Assembly: GCF_029945685.1 (NCBI RefSeq)
Contig: NZ_JAQSDA010000027.1
Span: forward strand, 248,001 to 312,000
DNA: 64,000 bases
Reading direction: 5' to 3'
From: Polaromonas sp.
GTDB lineage: Bacteria > Pseudomonadota > Gammaproteobacteria > Burkholderiales > Burkholderiaceae_C
The translations under genes were made by a program, and so were the position numbers. Each line of letters opens with the position of its first letter. Position 1 is the first letter of the stretch. Shown here one piece after another: positions 26,088 through 36,401 of the stretch. The notes below the pieces were generated by a model. That model was not told the origin of the DNA and did no database searches. It saw only the letters and a list, made by a program, of their open reading frames with translations.

Positions 26088-27298
26088 GTCAGGGTGCCCA
26101 GGCCGCGCAGCAGGTCGGCCTTGATGTCTTCAATATGCTCCAGGCCCACAGCCACGCGGATCAGGCCCTGCCCGATGCCGGCGCCCTGCCGCTGTGCTTC
26201 GGTCAGGCGCCCATGCGAGGTGGTGCCGGGATGGGTGATGATGGTCTTGGTGTCGCCCAGGTTGGTGGCGATGCTCAGCACGCGGGTGCTGTTGATGACA
26301 TGGAAAGCATTGGCGCGCGCGGTGTCGGGGTCGTTGCCCACAACGTCGAACGACACCACCGCCCCGCCCTGCCCCGACTGCTGGCGCATGGCCAGGTCGT
26401 GCTGCGGATGAGAGGCCAGGCCCGGGTAATAAACGCGCGCCACGCCGGGCTGCGCTTCCAGCCAGCGGGCCACGGCCAGCGCATTGGCGCACTGCGCCTG
26501 CATGCGGATACCCAGGGTTTCGAGCCCCTTGAGCACGACCCAGGCATTGAAGGGCGACAGCGTCATGCCGGCGGTGCGCACCACCGGGCCGAACACATCG
26601 ACGATCAGCTTGGCCGGGCCGCAGATCGCCCCGGCCATCACGCGGCCCTGGCCATCGAGGTACTTGGTGCCGGAGTGGATCACCAGGTCGGCGCCCAGTT
26701 CCGCCGGCCGCTGCAAGGCCGGCGTGCAGAAACAGTTGTCCACCGCCAGCAGCGCGCCGGCGCCGTGCGCGAGATCGGCGAGGGCGGCAATGTCGCAGAC
26801 GTCGGTCAGCGGGTTGGTCGGCGTTTCGGCAAACAGCAGTCTGGTGGTGGGCTTGATGGCCGCTTTCCACTCGGCCACCTCGGTCTGCGACACAAAGGTG
26901 GTCTCGACGCCAAACTTGCCGAACTCCCGTCCGATCAGGTTGATGGTTGACCCGAACATCGAGCGCGAACAAATCACGTGGTCGCCGGCCTTGAGCAGGC
27001 CCATGCACATCATGAGGATCGCGCCCATGCCCGTCGAGGCGCCTATGGCGGCTTCGGTACCTTCCAGTGCGGCCAGCCGGCGCTCGAAGCTGGTGACCGT
27101 CGGGTTGGAAGTGCGGCCATAGGTGTAGCCGTCTTCCGTGCCGGCAAAGCGCCGGGCCGCGGTTTCAGCGTCGGGCTGCACAAAACCGCTGGTCAGGAAG
27201 AGTGCTTCCGAGTTTTCGCCGTATTGGCTGGACTCCAGCCCCACACGCACGGCCAGCGTATCGCGGTGCAGGTTGTCGGGCAGTGGTCGGTCGGTCAT
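26084..27298 (-). CDS. metZ: O-succinylhomoserine sulfhydrylase
   Basis: 404-residue PLP enzyme of the Cys/Met metabolism family that makes homocysteine directly from an O-acylhomoserine and sulfide. Motifs: [40 protein letters not shown], and the PLP-lysine segment [16 protein letters not shown]. The start [20 protein letters not shown] lies two bases after the purF stop. Position behind purF is the usual Burkholderiales arrangement and supports MetZ rather than cystathionine gamma-synthase. Confidence 0.93.
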   Translation of the reverse strand: MTDRPLPDNLHRDTLAVRVGLESSQYGENSEALFLTSGFVQPDAETAARRFAGTEDGYTYGRTSNPTVTSFERRLAALEGTEAAIGASTGMGAILMMCMGLLKAGDHVICSRSMFGSTINLIGREFGKFGVETTFVSQTEVAEWKAAIKPTTRLLFAETPTNPLTDVCDIAALADLAHGAGALLAVDNCFCTPALQRPAELGADLVIHSGTKYLDGQGRVMAGAICGPAKLIVDVFGPVVRTAGMTLSPFNAWVVLKGLETLGIRMQAQCANALAVARWLEAQPGVARVYYPGLASHPQHDLAMRQQSGQGGAVVSFDVVGNDPDTARANAFHVINSTRVLSIATNLGDTKTIITHPGTTSHGRLTEAQRQGAGIGQGLIRVAVGLEHIEDIKADLLRGLGTLT

Positions 27299-27300
27299 GC

Positions 27301-28818
27301 TCAGGCTTCCTGGGGGTTGGGCAGCGCCAGGCGCGAGACATCGACATCGCCTTCTTCGCTGCTGTCCACGCGCTGCTCGTTCATTTTGGCGATGGTCTCG
27401 GGCGTGATGTCGCCGGTGATGTAGACGCCGTCGAAACACGAGGCATCAAAGCCGTCGAGCTTGCCATTGAGCGAGCCGATGGCGCGCTTCATGCCTTCGA
27501 CATCCTGGTAGATCAGCGCATCGCAGCCGATGGCAAGGCGGATCTCCTCGACCGTGCGGTCGTGCGCCACCAGTTCGGCGGCGGTGGGCATGTCGATGCC
27601 GTAGACGTTGGGATAACGCACCGGCGGTGCGGCGCTGGCCAGGTAGACCTTTTTGGCGCCGGCGTCACGCGCCATCTGCACGATCTCCCTGGAGGTGGTG
27701 CCACGCACGATGGAGTCATCGACCAGCAGCACGTTGCGGCCCTTGAACTCGCTGGCGATCACATTGAGCTTTTGCCGCACGGATTTTTTGCGCACACCCT
27801 GGCCCGGCATGATGAAGGTGCGGCCGACGTAACGGTTCTTCACAAAACCCTCGCGGTAGGGAATGCCCAGCAGATGCGCGAGCTGCGTGGCGCTCGGGCG
27901 GCTGGATTCCGGGATCGGAATGATCACGTCGATTTCGTTGGGCGGCACGGTGGACACCACACGTTTGGCCAGCGTCTCGCCCAGGTTCAGGCGCGCCTGG
28001 TAGACCGAGATGCCGTCCAGCACCGAGTCGGGCCGCGCCAGGTAGACGAATTCAAAAATGCAGGGCATCAGTTGCGGGTGCTCGGCACACTGCTCGGCGT
28101 GGACCGTGCCCTGCATGTCCACGAACACCGCCTCGCCCGGCGCAATGTCGCGCTCGAACTGGTGGGCCGTGCCTTCCAGAGCCACCGACTCGCTGGCCAC
28201 CATGACGGTGCGACCGCTGTCGTTCTGGCCGTGGCCCAAACACAGCGGGCGAATGCCGAAGGGGTCGCGAAAAGCCAGCAGGCCGTGGCCTGCAATCAGC
28301 GCCACCACAGCATACGAGCCCTTGATGCGCTTGTGCACGCCGCGCACGGCCGCAAACACGTCGGCGGGCGTGAGCGGCAGGCCGCGCGTGGTTTTTTCCA
28401 GCTCGTGCGCCAGCACGTTGAGCAGGACTTCGGAGTCGCTGTCGGTGTTGATGTGGCGATGGTCGGTGTTGAACAGTTCTGCCTTGAGTTCGGCAGCGTT
28501 GGTCAGGTTGCCGTTGTGCGACAGCACCAGACCGAACGGCGCGTTGACGTAAAACGGCTGCGCCTCGTCTTCACTGAAGGCGTTGCCGGCCGTCGGGTAA
28601 CGCACCTGGCCCAGGCCCACGTTGCCCGGCAGCGCGCGCATGTTGCGCGTGCGAAACACGTCGCGCACCATGCCCTTGGCCTTGTGCATGAAGAACTTGC
28701 GTCCCTGCTGCGTGACAATCCCGGCCGCATCCTGACCACGGTGCTGCAGCAGGAGCAGTCCGTCGTAAATCAGCTGGTTCACCGGTGCGTTACTGACGAC
28801 GCCAACTATTCCGCACAT
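27301..28818 (-). CDS. purF: Amidophosphoribosyltransferase
   Basis: First committed enzyme of purine synthesis (PRPP + glutamine to phosphoribosylamine), 505 residues. The start MCGIVGVVSN exposes the N-terminal cysteine nucleophile after methionine removal. The glutaminase domain carries LLLLQHRGQDAAGI and LSHNGNLTNA; the phosphoribosyltransferase domain carries the PRPP loop VLLVDDSIVRGTTSREIV. It lies between cvpA and metZ, the conserved order of this operon. Confidence 0.97.
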   Translation of the reverse strand: MCGIVGVVSNAPVNQLIYDGLLLLQHRGQDAAGIVTQQGRKFFMHKAKGMVRDVFRTRNMRALPGNVGLGQVRYPTAGNAFSEDEAQPFYVNAPFGLVLSHNGNLTNAAELKAELFNTDHRHINTDSDSEVLLNVLAHELEKTTRGLPLTPADVFAAVRGVHKRIKGSYAVVALIAGHGLLAFRDPFGIRPLCLGHGQNDSGRTVMVASESVALEGTAHQFERDIAPGEAVFVDMQGTVHAEQCAEHPQLMPCIFEFVYLARPDSVLDGISVYQARLNLGETLAKRVVSTVPPNEIDVIIPIPESSRPSATQLAHLLGIPYREGFVKNRYVGRTFIMPGQGVRKKSVRQKLNVIASEFKGRNVLLVDDSIVRGTTSREIVQMARDAGAKKVYLASAAPPVRYPNVYGIDMPTAAELVAHDRTVEEIRLAIGCDALIYQDVEGMKRAIGSLNGKLDGFDASCFDGVYITGDITPETIAKMNEQRVDSSEEGDVDVSRLALPNPQEA

Positions 28819-28846
28819 ACATTTCCGTTCATCAATTCGCCAATCA

Positions 28847-29329
28847 TTAAAGGTACTTTGCAAACTGTTCGGGCAACACCGGCTTCAGGCCCTTGACCGC
28901 CGCCGTCAGCACCCCGGCACCGACGGACTCCTGCCACCAGGCGCTGGCCTTGAACGCAGTCATGTTGACGACCACCGTCACCGCCAGCAGCAGGATCACC
29001 CCGCGCACCAGGCCAAACGCCGCCCCCAGGGTCCGGTCCACCGGCCGCAGGCCAATGGCCTCCACCAGCTTCTTGAACAGCACCGCCAGCAGGCCCGCCA
29101 GAAACACGGACACAATGAAAAGCAGGACAAAGGCCGCGGCGTAACGCACTGAATCGGACGCACTCTGCAATGGCAGCACGGCCGCCACATCTGGCGCAAA
29201 CCATTGCGCGATGTAAAACGACAGCGCCCAACCGAGAACCGAGAGGATCTCGTACACCAGCCCCCGCCACGCGCCGATGATCAGCGACACCACCAACACC
29301 CCCAGAAACGCCCAGTCCGCAACAGCCAC
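28847..29329 (-). CDS. cvpA: CvpA family membrane protein
   Basis: 160 residues with four hydrophobic segments: DWAFLGVLVVSLIIGAWRGL, the block from ILSVLGWALSFYIAQ, AFVLLFIVSVFLAGLLAVLF and RGVILLLAVTVVVNM. The start is GTG 29329, the first codon giving the normal N-terminus. CvpA is linked to colicin V production and purine-operon function in other bacteria; the biochemical role is unclear. It is followed by purF after 28 bases. Confidence 0.92.
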   Translation of the reverse strand: MAVADWAFLGVLVVSLIIGAWRGLVYEILSVLGWALSFYIAQWFAPDVAAVLPLQSASDSVRYAAAFVLLFIVSVFLAGLLAVLFKKLVEAIGLRPVDRTLGAAFGLVRGVILLLAVTVVVNMTAFKASAWWQESVGAGVLTAAVKGLKPVLPEQFAKYL

Positions 29330-29343
29330 GACGCGTTACATGC

Positions 29344-30126
29344 CTACAAGGTCAGGATGGCGGCCGGCAAATCAAGGCTTTTGATCTTGCTGGCGGCCTT
29401 GTCGGCATCGGCCTTGCTGGCAAACGGCCCGACCCGCACGCGAATACGCTTGCCGTCCTTGGTGTCGGCGACCTGGGTGTAGGTCTTGAGCCCCGCCCGC
29501 TCCAGTTTCTGGCGTACTTCCCGGGCCTTGTCGGCATCGGCAAATGCGCCCACCTGCACCACCAGGCGGCCTTCCGCCTCGGCCGGTGCGGCCTTGGCAG
29601 CGGGCGCCTTGCCGTCGAGCAGGGCCTTGGCGCGGGCACCCTCGTCTGCGGCGGGTGCGGGCGTTTTGGCCGCGGCCTTGGGCTCGGGTTTCGGCTCCGG
29701 CTTCAGCTCCGGTTTCGGTTCGGGCTTTGCTTCTTTTTTGATAGCAGGCTGCGCAGATTCAGCGGGCGTTTCAGCCTTTTTTTCCGAGACGATTTCTTCG
29801 CGCGGCGAGAGGCTGGTCGGCGCGGTGACCTTGTCGTTGCCCGCCGGCGCGGCACTGGCGGCGACAGCCGGCGCAGTGGCCGGCAGCGGCATCACCAGGG
29901 GCTTGACCCCGCTCTTGGCAGGGATCTCGATCGGAATGTCGACAGCCACCGGACGCGGCTGGGTGTCAAACAAGAGGGGGAAACCGATCACTCCGGCCAG
30001 CACCAGCACCACCGCACCGATGAGGCGGTGCTTGGCACGTTTGCGCATGACTTCCACGCTCTCGGTCTGGGTGGCAGACCCGGCAGCAGCAGAGGGTTGG
30101 CCCCGGCGAAAGTTGAAAAACGGCAT
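29344..30126 (-). CDS. SPOR-domain (DedD-like) cell division protein
   Basis: 260 residues. The short cytoplasmic N-terminus MPFFNFRRGQP is followed by one transmembrane helix at about 32-52 (HRLIGAVVLVLAGVIGFPLL), a long low-complexity linker with KPEPKPELKPEPKPEP repeats, and a C-terminal SPOR domain (VVQVGAFADADKAREVRQKL, RVRVGPFASKADADKAASKI). SPOR domains bind denuded septal peptidoglycan. The gene sits between folC and cvpA as in other Burkholderiales. The linker holds GCTATCAAAAAAGAAGC, which resembles half of repeat A, but this is weak. Confidence 0.92.
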   Translation of the reverse strand: MPFFNFRRGQPSAAAGSATQTESVEVMRKRAKHRLIGAVVLVLAGVIGFPLLFDTQPRPVAVDIPIEIPAKSGVKPLVMPLPATAPAVAASAAPAGNDKVTAPTSLSPREEIVSEKKAETPAESAQPAIKKEAKPEPKPELKPEPKPEPKAAAKTPAPAADEGARAKALLDGKAPAAKAAPAEAEGRLVVQVGAFADADKAREVRQKLERAGLKTYTQVADTKDGKRIRVRVGPFASKADADKAASKIKSLDLPAAILTL

Positions 30127-30154
30127 GGCGATGACGGTATCCGTTAGGTATCGG

Positions 30155-31480
30155 TTAGGTATCGGTTGATGAAGCGTGGCGCTCAGGCGCAGCGTGCGGA
30201 GCAAAAAGACGCGGCAGGCCGTCCTTCAAAACACCCCCCACCGTATAGAACGATCCGAAGACCACAATTCTATCAGCGGGGTCTGCGGCGGCGACGGCCG
30301 CCTGCAGGGCCTGCACCGGGCCGGCATGGACGCTCGCACGGGCATCCTGGCGGGTGTTCTGCGCCTGCCACGTGGCCAGCAAGTCCCCGGCCGTGGCGGC
30401 GCGGGGGGTCGGCAGATCGGTGAAATACCAGCGATCGACCAGCGGCCCCACCCGCTTGAGCATCTGGGCCAGGTCCTTGTCGGCCATCGCGCCGAAAACG
30501 CCGTGGGTGCAGGGGTAAAAACCCATGGCGTCGAGGTTCTCGGTGAGCGCCGCCACCGCGTGCGGGTTGTGCGCCACATCCAGCACCAGCGTTGGCTGGC
30601 CAGAGATGATCTGGAAGCGCCCCGGCAGTTCCACCATGCCCAGCCCGTTGCGCACCGCCTGGGCGGTCACCGGCAGCCGGTCACGCAGGGCCGTCAGCGC
30701 GGCCAGCACGCCCGAGGCGTTGACCAGCTGGTTGGCGCCGCGCAGCGCCGGATAGGCCAGGCCGGCGTAGCGCCTGCCGCGGCCGGCCCAGGCCCACTGC
30801 TGCTGGTCGCCGGAAAAGTTGAAGTCATGGCCCAGGCGCCACAGGTCAGCGCCCACTTCGGCGGCGTGATCGATCACGCTTTGCGGCGGCACCGGGTCGC
30901 CCACGACGGCGGGCTTGCCGGCGCGCATGATGCCGGCTTTCTCGCGGCCTATGCTTTCGCGGTCCTTGCCGAGCAGTTCGGTATGGTCGATGTCGATGCT
31001 CGTGATCAATGCGCAGTCGGCATCAATGATGTTGACCGAGTCGAGCCGCCCGCCCACCCCGACCTCGAGGACCACCACGTCCAGGCCGGACGCGGCCATC
31101 AGGCTGAAGATGGCGAGCATCGTGAACTCGAAATAGGTCAGTGAAATGTCACCGCGCAGCGCCTCGACCCGCTCGAAGTGCGGCAGCAACTGGTCGGCAC
31201 GGGCGATCTCGCCGCGCAGGCGGCAGCGTTCTTCAAAATGCACCAGGTGCGGCGAGGTGTAGACGCCGGTGCGGTAGCCGGCCTGCCCCAAAATGGCCTC
31301 GAGCATGGCGCAGCTCGAACCCTTGCCGTTGGTGCCGGCGACGGTGATGACCGGGCAGTCAAACCGCAGCGCCATGCGTTCGGCCACACGGCGGACGCGG
31401 TCCAGTCCGAGGTCAATGGCGTGGGGGTGCAGGCGCTCGCAGTGCGCGAGCCAGTCGGCTAGGGTGGTGGGCTTGTCCAT
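30155..31480 (-). CDS. folC: Bifunctional folylpolyglutamate synthase/dihydrofolate synthase
   Basis: 441-residue Mur-ligase-family enzyme that glutamylates dihydropteroate and folates. The ATP loop is VITVAGTNGKGSSCAMLEAI. Further motifs are YTSPHLVHFEERCRL, EVGVGGRLDSVN, TSIDIDHTELLGKDRESIGR and VLDVAHNPHAVAAL. The start MDKPTTLADWLAHCERLHPH was chosen because the frame upstream runs into family A repeat and non-coding sequence. It heads the folC-SPOR-cvpA-purF-metZ-gltX run. Confidence 0.95.
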   Translation of the reverse strand: MDKPTTLADWLAHCERLHPHAIDLGLDRVRRVAERMALRFDCPVITVAGTNGKGSSCAMLEAILGQAGYRTGVYTSPHLVHFEERCRLRGEIARADQLLPHFERVEALRGDISLTYFEFTMLAIFSLMAASGLDVVVLEVGVGGRLDSVNIIDADCALITSIDIDHTELLGKDRESIGREKAGIMRAGKPAVVGDPVPPQSVIDHAAEVGADLWRLGHDFNFSGDQQQWAWAGRGRRYAGLAYPALRGANQLVNASGVLAALTALRDRLPVTAQAVRNGLGMVELPGRFQIISGQPTLVLDVAHNPHAVAALTENLDAMGFYPCTHGVFGAMADKDLAQMLKRVGPLVDRWYFTDLPTPRAATAGDLLATWQAQNTRQDARASVHAGPVQALQAAVAAADPADRIVVFGSFYTVGGVLKDGLPRLFAPHAAPERHASSTDT

Positions 31481-31555
31481 GGAAGCCGTATTGTCGCCGC
31501 TGCCGCGCCGCACCCGATCGCGCCGCCGCCCCGACCGTACGCCGGATGGGGTTGC

Positions 31556-31616
31556 ATAGCTATCAAAACAATAGCTGCTTGCGCCCGCCCTGCAAGGGGA
31601 TGGGGCCAATTTGATG
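31556..31616 (+). repeat. Family A repeat, intergenic reference copy
   Basis: Hairpin GCTAT-CAAAACA-ATAGC, then TGCTTGCGCCCGCCC, CAAGGGGATGGGGCC and AATTTGAT. It lies in the gap between divergent folC and the ArsC-like gene, without coding constraint, so it serves as the reference copy. Confidence 0.8.
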
Positions 31617-31639
31617 CCAAACCATGCGAAAATCCGCGC

Positions 31640-31984
31640 ATGATCACTGTTTACGGCATTCCCAACTGCGACACCGTCAAAAAAGCCCGCGCCTGGCTGG
31701 CCGCGCGCGCTGTCGCCCACACTTTTCACGACTTCAAAAAACAGGGCGTGCCGCCCGAGGGGCTCAGCGCCTGGGAGCGCGCGGTGGGCTGGGAAAAACT
31801 CCTCAACCGCCAGGGCACGACCTGGCGCAAGCTGGACCCGCAGCTGCAGGCCGCCACGGTGGACGCGGCCAGCGCCCGCGCGCTGATGCTGGCCCACCCC
31901 AGCGTGATCAAACGCCCGGTGGTGGACTGGGGCACGCAGGTCACGGTCGGATTTGACGAAAAAAGCTGGTCTGACCGGCTGTGA
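31640..31984 (+). CDS. ArsC/Spx-family protein (YffB-like)
   Basis: 114 residues, thioredoxin-like fold. The N-terminus MITVYGIPNCDTVKKARAWL holds the single cysteine C10 of this family, and VIKRPVVDWGTQVTVGFDE is the usual C-terminal block. E. coli YffB is the closest named relative; true arsenate reductase activity is unlikely because no ars genes are near and the extra cysteines are missing. It is divergent from folC and probably monocistronic. Confidence 0.88.
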   Translation: MITVYGIPNCDTVKKARAWLAARAVAHTFHDFKKQGVPPEGLSAWERAVGWEKLLNRQGTTWRKLDPQLQAATVDAASARALMLAHPSVIKRPVVDWGTQVTVGFDEKSWSDRL

Positions 31985-32146
31985 AGCCGCCGGCGGGACG
32001 TTGGTAAAGCGTGCGGGTCCGGGTCAGCTTTACAGGGCTTTACTGAACTTGTGTGCACCAAATTGACTCTGAATCATTAAACTGATAGCCGTCATTTTGG
32101 CCTCCCGCAAGGGGCTCTTCCAGCTGGCTGAAAAAGGATTTGAACC

Positions 32147-32890
32147 ATGAAAAAAGCACTTGTTTTATCCGCTGTTGCCGCAGCCTCCGGCCTGTTTGCC
32201 GTCAACGCGTCCGCCATGGACATCCTGGCGCGTGTGATCTCCAGCACCCCGGTGGTCCAGCAGGTCAGCGTTCCGCGCCAGGTCTGCAGCACCCAGTCCA
32301 TGATCACCGAAGCGCCTCCCTCGGGTGCCGGCGCGGTGATGGGCGCCCTGGCCGGCGGCGCGATGGGCAATGCCATCGGTGACGGCGGCGGGCGCGCCCT
32401 GGCAACGGTGATCGGCCTGGTCGGTGGCGCGATGGTCGGCAACAACATCGAAGGCAACCGCAGCCAGGTGCAGAACGTGCAGCAGTGCGGCACCCAGACC
32501 TCGTACGAAAACCGCACCTCGCACTACAACGTGGTCTACGAATACGCCGACAAGCAGTACACCGTGCAAATGCCCAATGACCCCGGCCTGTATGTGCGGC
32601 TGCAGGTCACGCCGGTGGGCGCGATGCCCGCGCCGCAGGCCGGTGTCCAGCAAGGTTATGGCCAGCCTGCCCAGCCGGTTTATTCGCAACCGGTGTACTC
32701 GCAGCCTGTCTATTCGCAACCGGTTTATTCGCAGCCCGTCTACCAGCCGGTTTATTCCCAGCCGGTCTACGTGCAGCCGGCAGTGGTCGCCTACCCCGGT
32801 TATTACCCGCGCCCCTATTACCCGCCGGTGGGCCTGTCGTTCAATTTCGGGTACAGCCGCGGCGGCTACGGTCACCGTCACTGGCGCTAA
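32147..32890 (+). CDS. Secreted glycine-zipper 2TM-domain protein with QPVYS repeats
   Basis: 247 residues. The signal peptide is MKKALVLSAVAAASGLFAVN with an ASA cleavage site. A glycine zipper lies at about 60-105 (AVMGALAGGAMGNAIGDGGG, VIGLVGGAMVGNNI), typical of outer-membrane-associated 2TM proteins. The C-terminal part carries six to seven imperfect QPVYS units (QPVYSQPVYSQPVYS and more) and ends in a PYYPPVG- and GYGHRH-rich tail. AAAAAGGA lies upstream of the start. The role is probably envelope-related; the exact function is unknown. A strong terminator follows. Confidence 0.85.
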   Translation: MKKALVLSAVAAASGLFAVNASAMDILARVISSTPVVQQVSVPRQVCSTQSMITEAPPSGAGAVMGALAGGAMGNAIGDGGGRALATVIGLVGGAMVGNNIEGNRSQVQNVQQCGTQTSYENRTSHYNVVYEYADKQYTVQMPNDPGLYVRLQVTPVGAMPAPQAGVQQGYGQPAQPVYSQPVYSQPVYSQPVYSQPVYQPVYSQPVYVQPAVVAYPGYYPRPYYPPVGLSFNFGYSRGGYGHRHWR

Positions 32891-32903
32891 TCCAGGCAAA
32901 ACA

Positions 32904-32933
32904 AAAAAAAGGGGCTTTCAAGCCCCTTTTTTT
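32904..32933. terminator. Bidirectional intrinsic terminator
   Basis: GGGGCT-TTCA-AGCCCC stem flanked by A7 on the left and T7 on the right. It serves the plus-strand glycine-zipper gene and the convergent minus-strand anti-sigma gene. Confidence 0.88.
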
Positions 32934-32964
32934 GTTGCCGCCGAGGCTGAAGCGCTTTCCGGCT

Positions 32965-33747
32965 TTACAGCGCCGTCTGGAGCAAGGCCCCCTTGAACAG
33001 CACGGGCCCGCTCGGACCGCTGCCTGCCGGAACGCCGCCCAGGCGTTCCAGGCTCAGGGCCAGCGCCGGCACGTTGTTCACCTCACCGCTGGGGGCCGGC
33101 AGACGGATCACCGTGCCTTCACCGAGGACGCCCAGCGACTTCGGCCCGCCGGACTGCGGCAGCGCCCACAGCTGCAGGGACTTGTCCGGCCCGGGGTGGA
33201 ACTGGCCCACATGTTTGAGCTGCAGTTGGCTGTGTTTGGGGTCGTAGGTCACCAGCACCGCGGGCGCGGCCTTGTCGTCGGCAAGCACCGCCACATAACG
33301 GATTTCGGGGGTGGCCGCCAGCCGGGCGTTCAGTTCCCGAACCTGGCCGTTGAGCTGGGTGTTGAAGTTCAGTCCGGTGACCACGGCCACCACCGCCGCC
33401 ATGGCGCCGGCCGCGCTCGCACCGCGCCACAAGCCCAGGCTGGCCCACCAGCCTGCAACGGAACCAGCGGCGACCGGCGCCTGGCGCGCGGCCTGCATGG
33501 CTCGTGCCTGCTTGTCCGCCTGGACGAGGTTTTCAATCCGCTTCCAGACGGCGGCACTGGGCGCCTGCTGCGCCTGCAGTTCGGTGACCGAAGCCATGCG
33601 CCCCTGCCAGATCAGTGCCGCGGCGCGCACGGTTGCATGGGTCCGCGCCAGTTCCTCGAACCGGCGACGCGCGCCGCCGCGCAAGGTGCCCAGCGCATAA
33701 CTGGCCGCCAGCTGATCAATCAGCGCGGGATTGCGGGTCAGGTTCAT
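32965..33747 (-). CDS. Anti-sigma factor, RskA family
   Basis: 260 residues. The N-terminal anti-sigma domain carries the RskA-like start LAASYALGTLRGGARRRFEE. One transmembrane helix lies at about 112-132 (GAMAAVVAVVTGLNF), followed by a periplasmic RskA C-terminal domain (LVTYDPKHSQLQLKHVGQFH, LQLWALPQSGGPKSLGVLGE). It follows the ECF sigma gene on the same strand after 96 bp and most likely sequesters that sigma factor at the membrane until an envelope signal releases it. Confidence 0.9.
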   Translation of the reverse strand: MNLTRNPALIDQLAASYALGTLRGGARRRFEELARTHATVRAAALIWQGRMASVTELQAQQAPSAAVWKRIENLVQADKQARAMQAARQAPVAAGSVAGWWASLGLWRGASAAGAMAAVVAVVTGLNFNTQLNGQVRELNARLAATPEIRYVAVLADDKAAPAVLVTYDPKHSQLQLKHVGQFHPGPDKSLQLWALPQSGGPKSLGVLGEGTVIRLPAPSGEVNNVPALALSLERLGGVPAGSGPSGPVLFKGALLQTAL

Positions 33748-33843
33748 ACAACACCTTCTTCAGAAGTTTCCCGCCGCAACGCAGCGGGAACAAACAGGGC
33801 AAATAGAGTCAATAAAGCAAACAAAACAGGCATCGGCTTCATC

Positions 33844-34419
33844 TCAGGCAAACCGGGACATGCAGCCGCGCAACTGCTCCAGGCCGCGGCGTATCCAGGT
33901 CTTCACCGTGCCCAGCGGCAGCTTGAGCTGCTCGGCCAGCTCCCCGTGGCTCAGATCGCGCAGGTAGGCCAGGCTCACCACCTCGCGCTGCTTGTTGCCC
34001 AGCTGGCTCAGGCACTGGTGCAGGGCCCAGGCCTGCTCGCCCGCCAGGGCGGTGTCCATCGGGTTGGCGGAGTCGCCTTCCAGCGTGTCGGACATCACAT
34101 CGTCGAGTTCCTGCACCGCGTCGGCCCGGTCGGAGTTGCGGCGCCGCAGAAAGTCCAGCCCCCGGCTGCGCACGATCAGGCACAGCCAGGCCATGGGCGG
34201 CGACAGCGTGGCCTTGTAGTCGCCCGCAATGCGCCAGATGTTGATGAAGGCTTCCTGCAGCACATCCTCGGCCCAGCTTCTGTTGCTGACCACACGCACC
34301 GCCACGCCATACAGCTTGGAGGAGGTCAGTTCGTACAGTTCCCTGAGCGCCGATTCGTCGGCCAGCGCGACGCGGTCAATGAGCGCGATCAATTGGGTAT
34401 CCGGGCTTTCTGCTTTCAT
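33844..34419 (-). CDS. ECF-subfamily RNA polymerase sigma factor
   Basis: 191 residues with region 2 (ALRELYELTSSKLYGVAVRV, AEDVLQEAFINIWRIAGDYK) and region 4 (LGNKQREVVSLAYLRDLSHG, LPLGTVKTWIRRGLEQLRGC). It is of the SigK-like group that pairs with RskA anti-sigmas, matching the gene downstream. Target promoters cannot be read from the window alone. It is separated from the divergent ppnP gene by 172 bp. Confidence 0.93.
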   Translation of the reverse strand: MKAESPDTQLIALIDRVALADESALRELYELTSSKLYGVAVRVVSNRSWAEDVLQEAFINIWRIAGDYKATLSPPMAWLCLIVRSRGLDFLRRRNSDRADAVQELDDVMSDTLEGDSANPMDTALAGEQAWALHQCLSQLGNKQREVVSLAYLRDLSHGELAEQLKLPLGTVKTWIRRGLEQLRGCMSRFA

Positions 34420-34591
34420 GGACGTGATTGTCCTGCATTCGTGATACGCCTGAAATAGCCGAACGGATTCAGGGCCCTTGCCTCGTCAGGACCCGTCCGC
34501 CACGTGCCGGCGGCCCGGGTGACCTAAAATCAGGCGCTCTGCATCCCGGCCCGGCTGCCGGATGTTTTCCCCCGCCCACCTTCACACCACC

Positions 34592-34909
34592 ATGACTACA
34601 GAAACAATCGACAACATCAGCGTCACCACGAAAGCCAATGTGTATTTCGACGGCAAGTGCGTGAGCCACGGCATCACCTTTGCCGACGGCACCAAAAAAT
34701 CCGTCGGCGTGGTGCTGCCCTCGACACTGACCTTCAACACCGGCGCGCCCGAGATCATGGAGTGTGTGGCCGGCGCCTGTGAGTACAAACTGGCCGGCAG
34801 CGACGCCTGGGTGAAGTCCGCAGCCGGTGAAAAATTCAGCGTGCCGGGCAACTCGTCCTTCGACATCCGTGTCGGCGAGGCTTACCACTACATCTGCCAC
34901 TTCGGCTGA
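34592..34909 (+). CDS. ppnP: Pyrimidine/purine nucleoside phosphorylase
   Basis: 105-residue single-domain cupin of the DUF1255/PpnP family that cleaves nucleosides phosphorolytically. Typical blocks: KANVYFDGKCVSHGITFADG, KKSVGVVLPSTLTFNTGAPE and GNSSFDIRVGEAYHYICHFG. The start MTTETIDNIS fits the family; the in-frame ATG at 34562 is upstream of the expected N-terminus. argG follows after 69 bp, with a family A repeat filling the gap. Confidence 0.9.
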   Translation: MTTETIDNISVTTKANVYFDGKCVSHGITFADGTKKSVGVVLPSTLTFNTGAPEIMECVAGACEYKLAGSDAWVKSAAGEKFSVPGNSSFDIRVGEAYHYICHFG

Positions 34910-34935
34910 TCCGCAGGCGACTTACTCCTACTTTC

Positions 34936-36310
<1,375 letters not shown>

Positions 36311-36329
36311 GTCCAATTAACCCCAAAAG

Positions 36330-36365
36330 ACAAAGCCCGCCAAGTGCAAACTTGGCGGGCTTTGT
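36330..36365 (+). terminator. Intrinsic terminator after argG
   Basis: AAAGCCCGCCAAGT (36332-36345), loop GCAA, ACTTGGCGGGCTTT (36350-36363), then TGTTC. The 14-bp perfect stem could serve both argG and the convergent minus-strand gene. Confidence 0.85.
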
Positions 36366-36401
36366 TCATTTTGATCATTCCGCCATCTATTTCAGCGCAC
36401 T

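Noticed and set aside
27202-28896. A 564-codon plus-strand frame opposite purF
   Set aside because: PurF on the minus strand is unmistakable; the other strand has no family features.
29738-29755. A family A copy inside the SPOR protein linker
   Set aside because: Only the left hairpin arm resembles the repeat; the lysine-rich coding sequence explains it equally well.
31640-31984. Arsenate reductase
   Set aside because: It has the ArsC fold signature but only one cysteine and no ars neighbours; the YffB/Spx-like name is safer.
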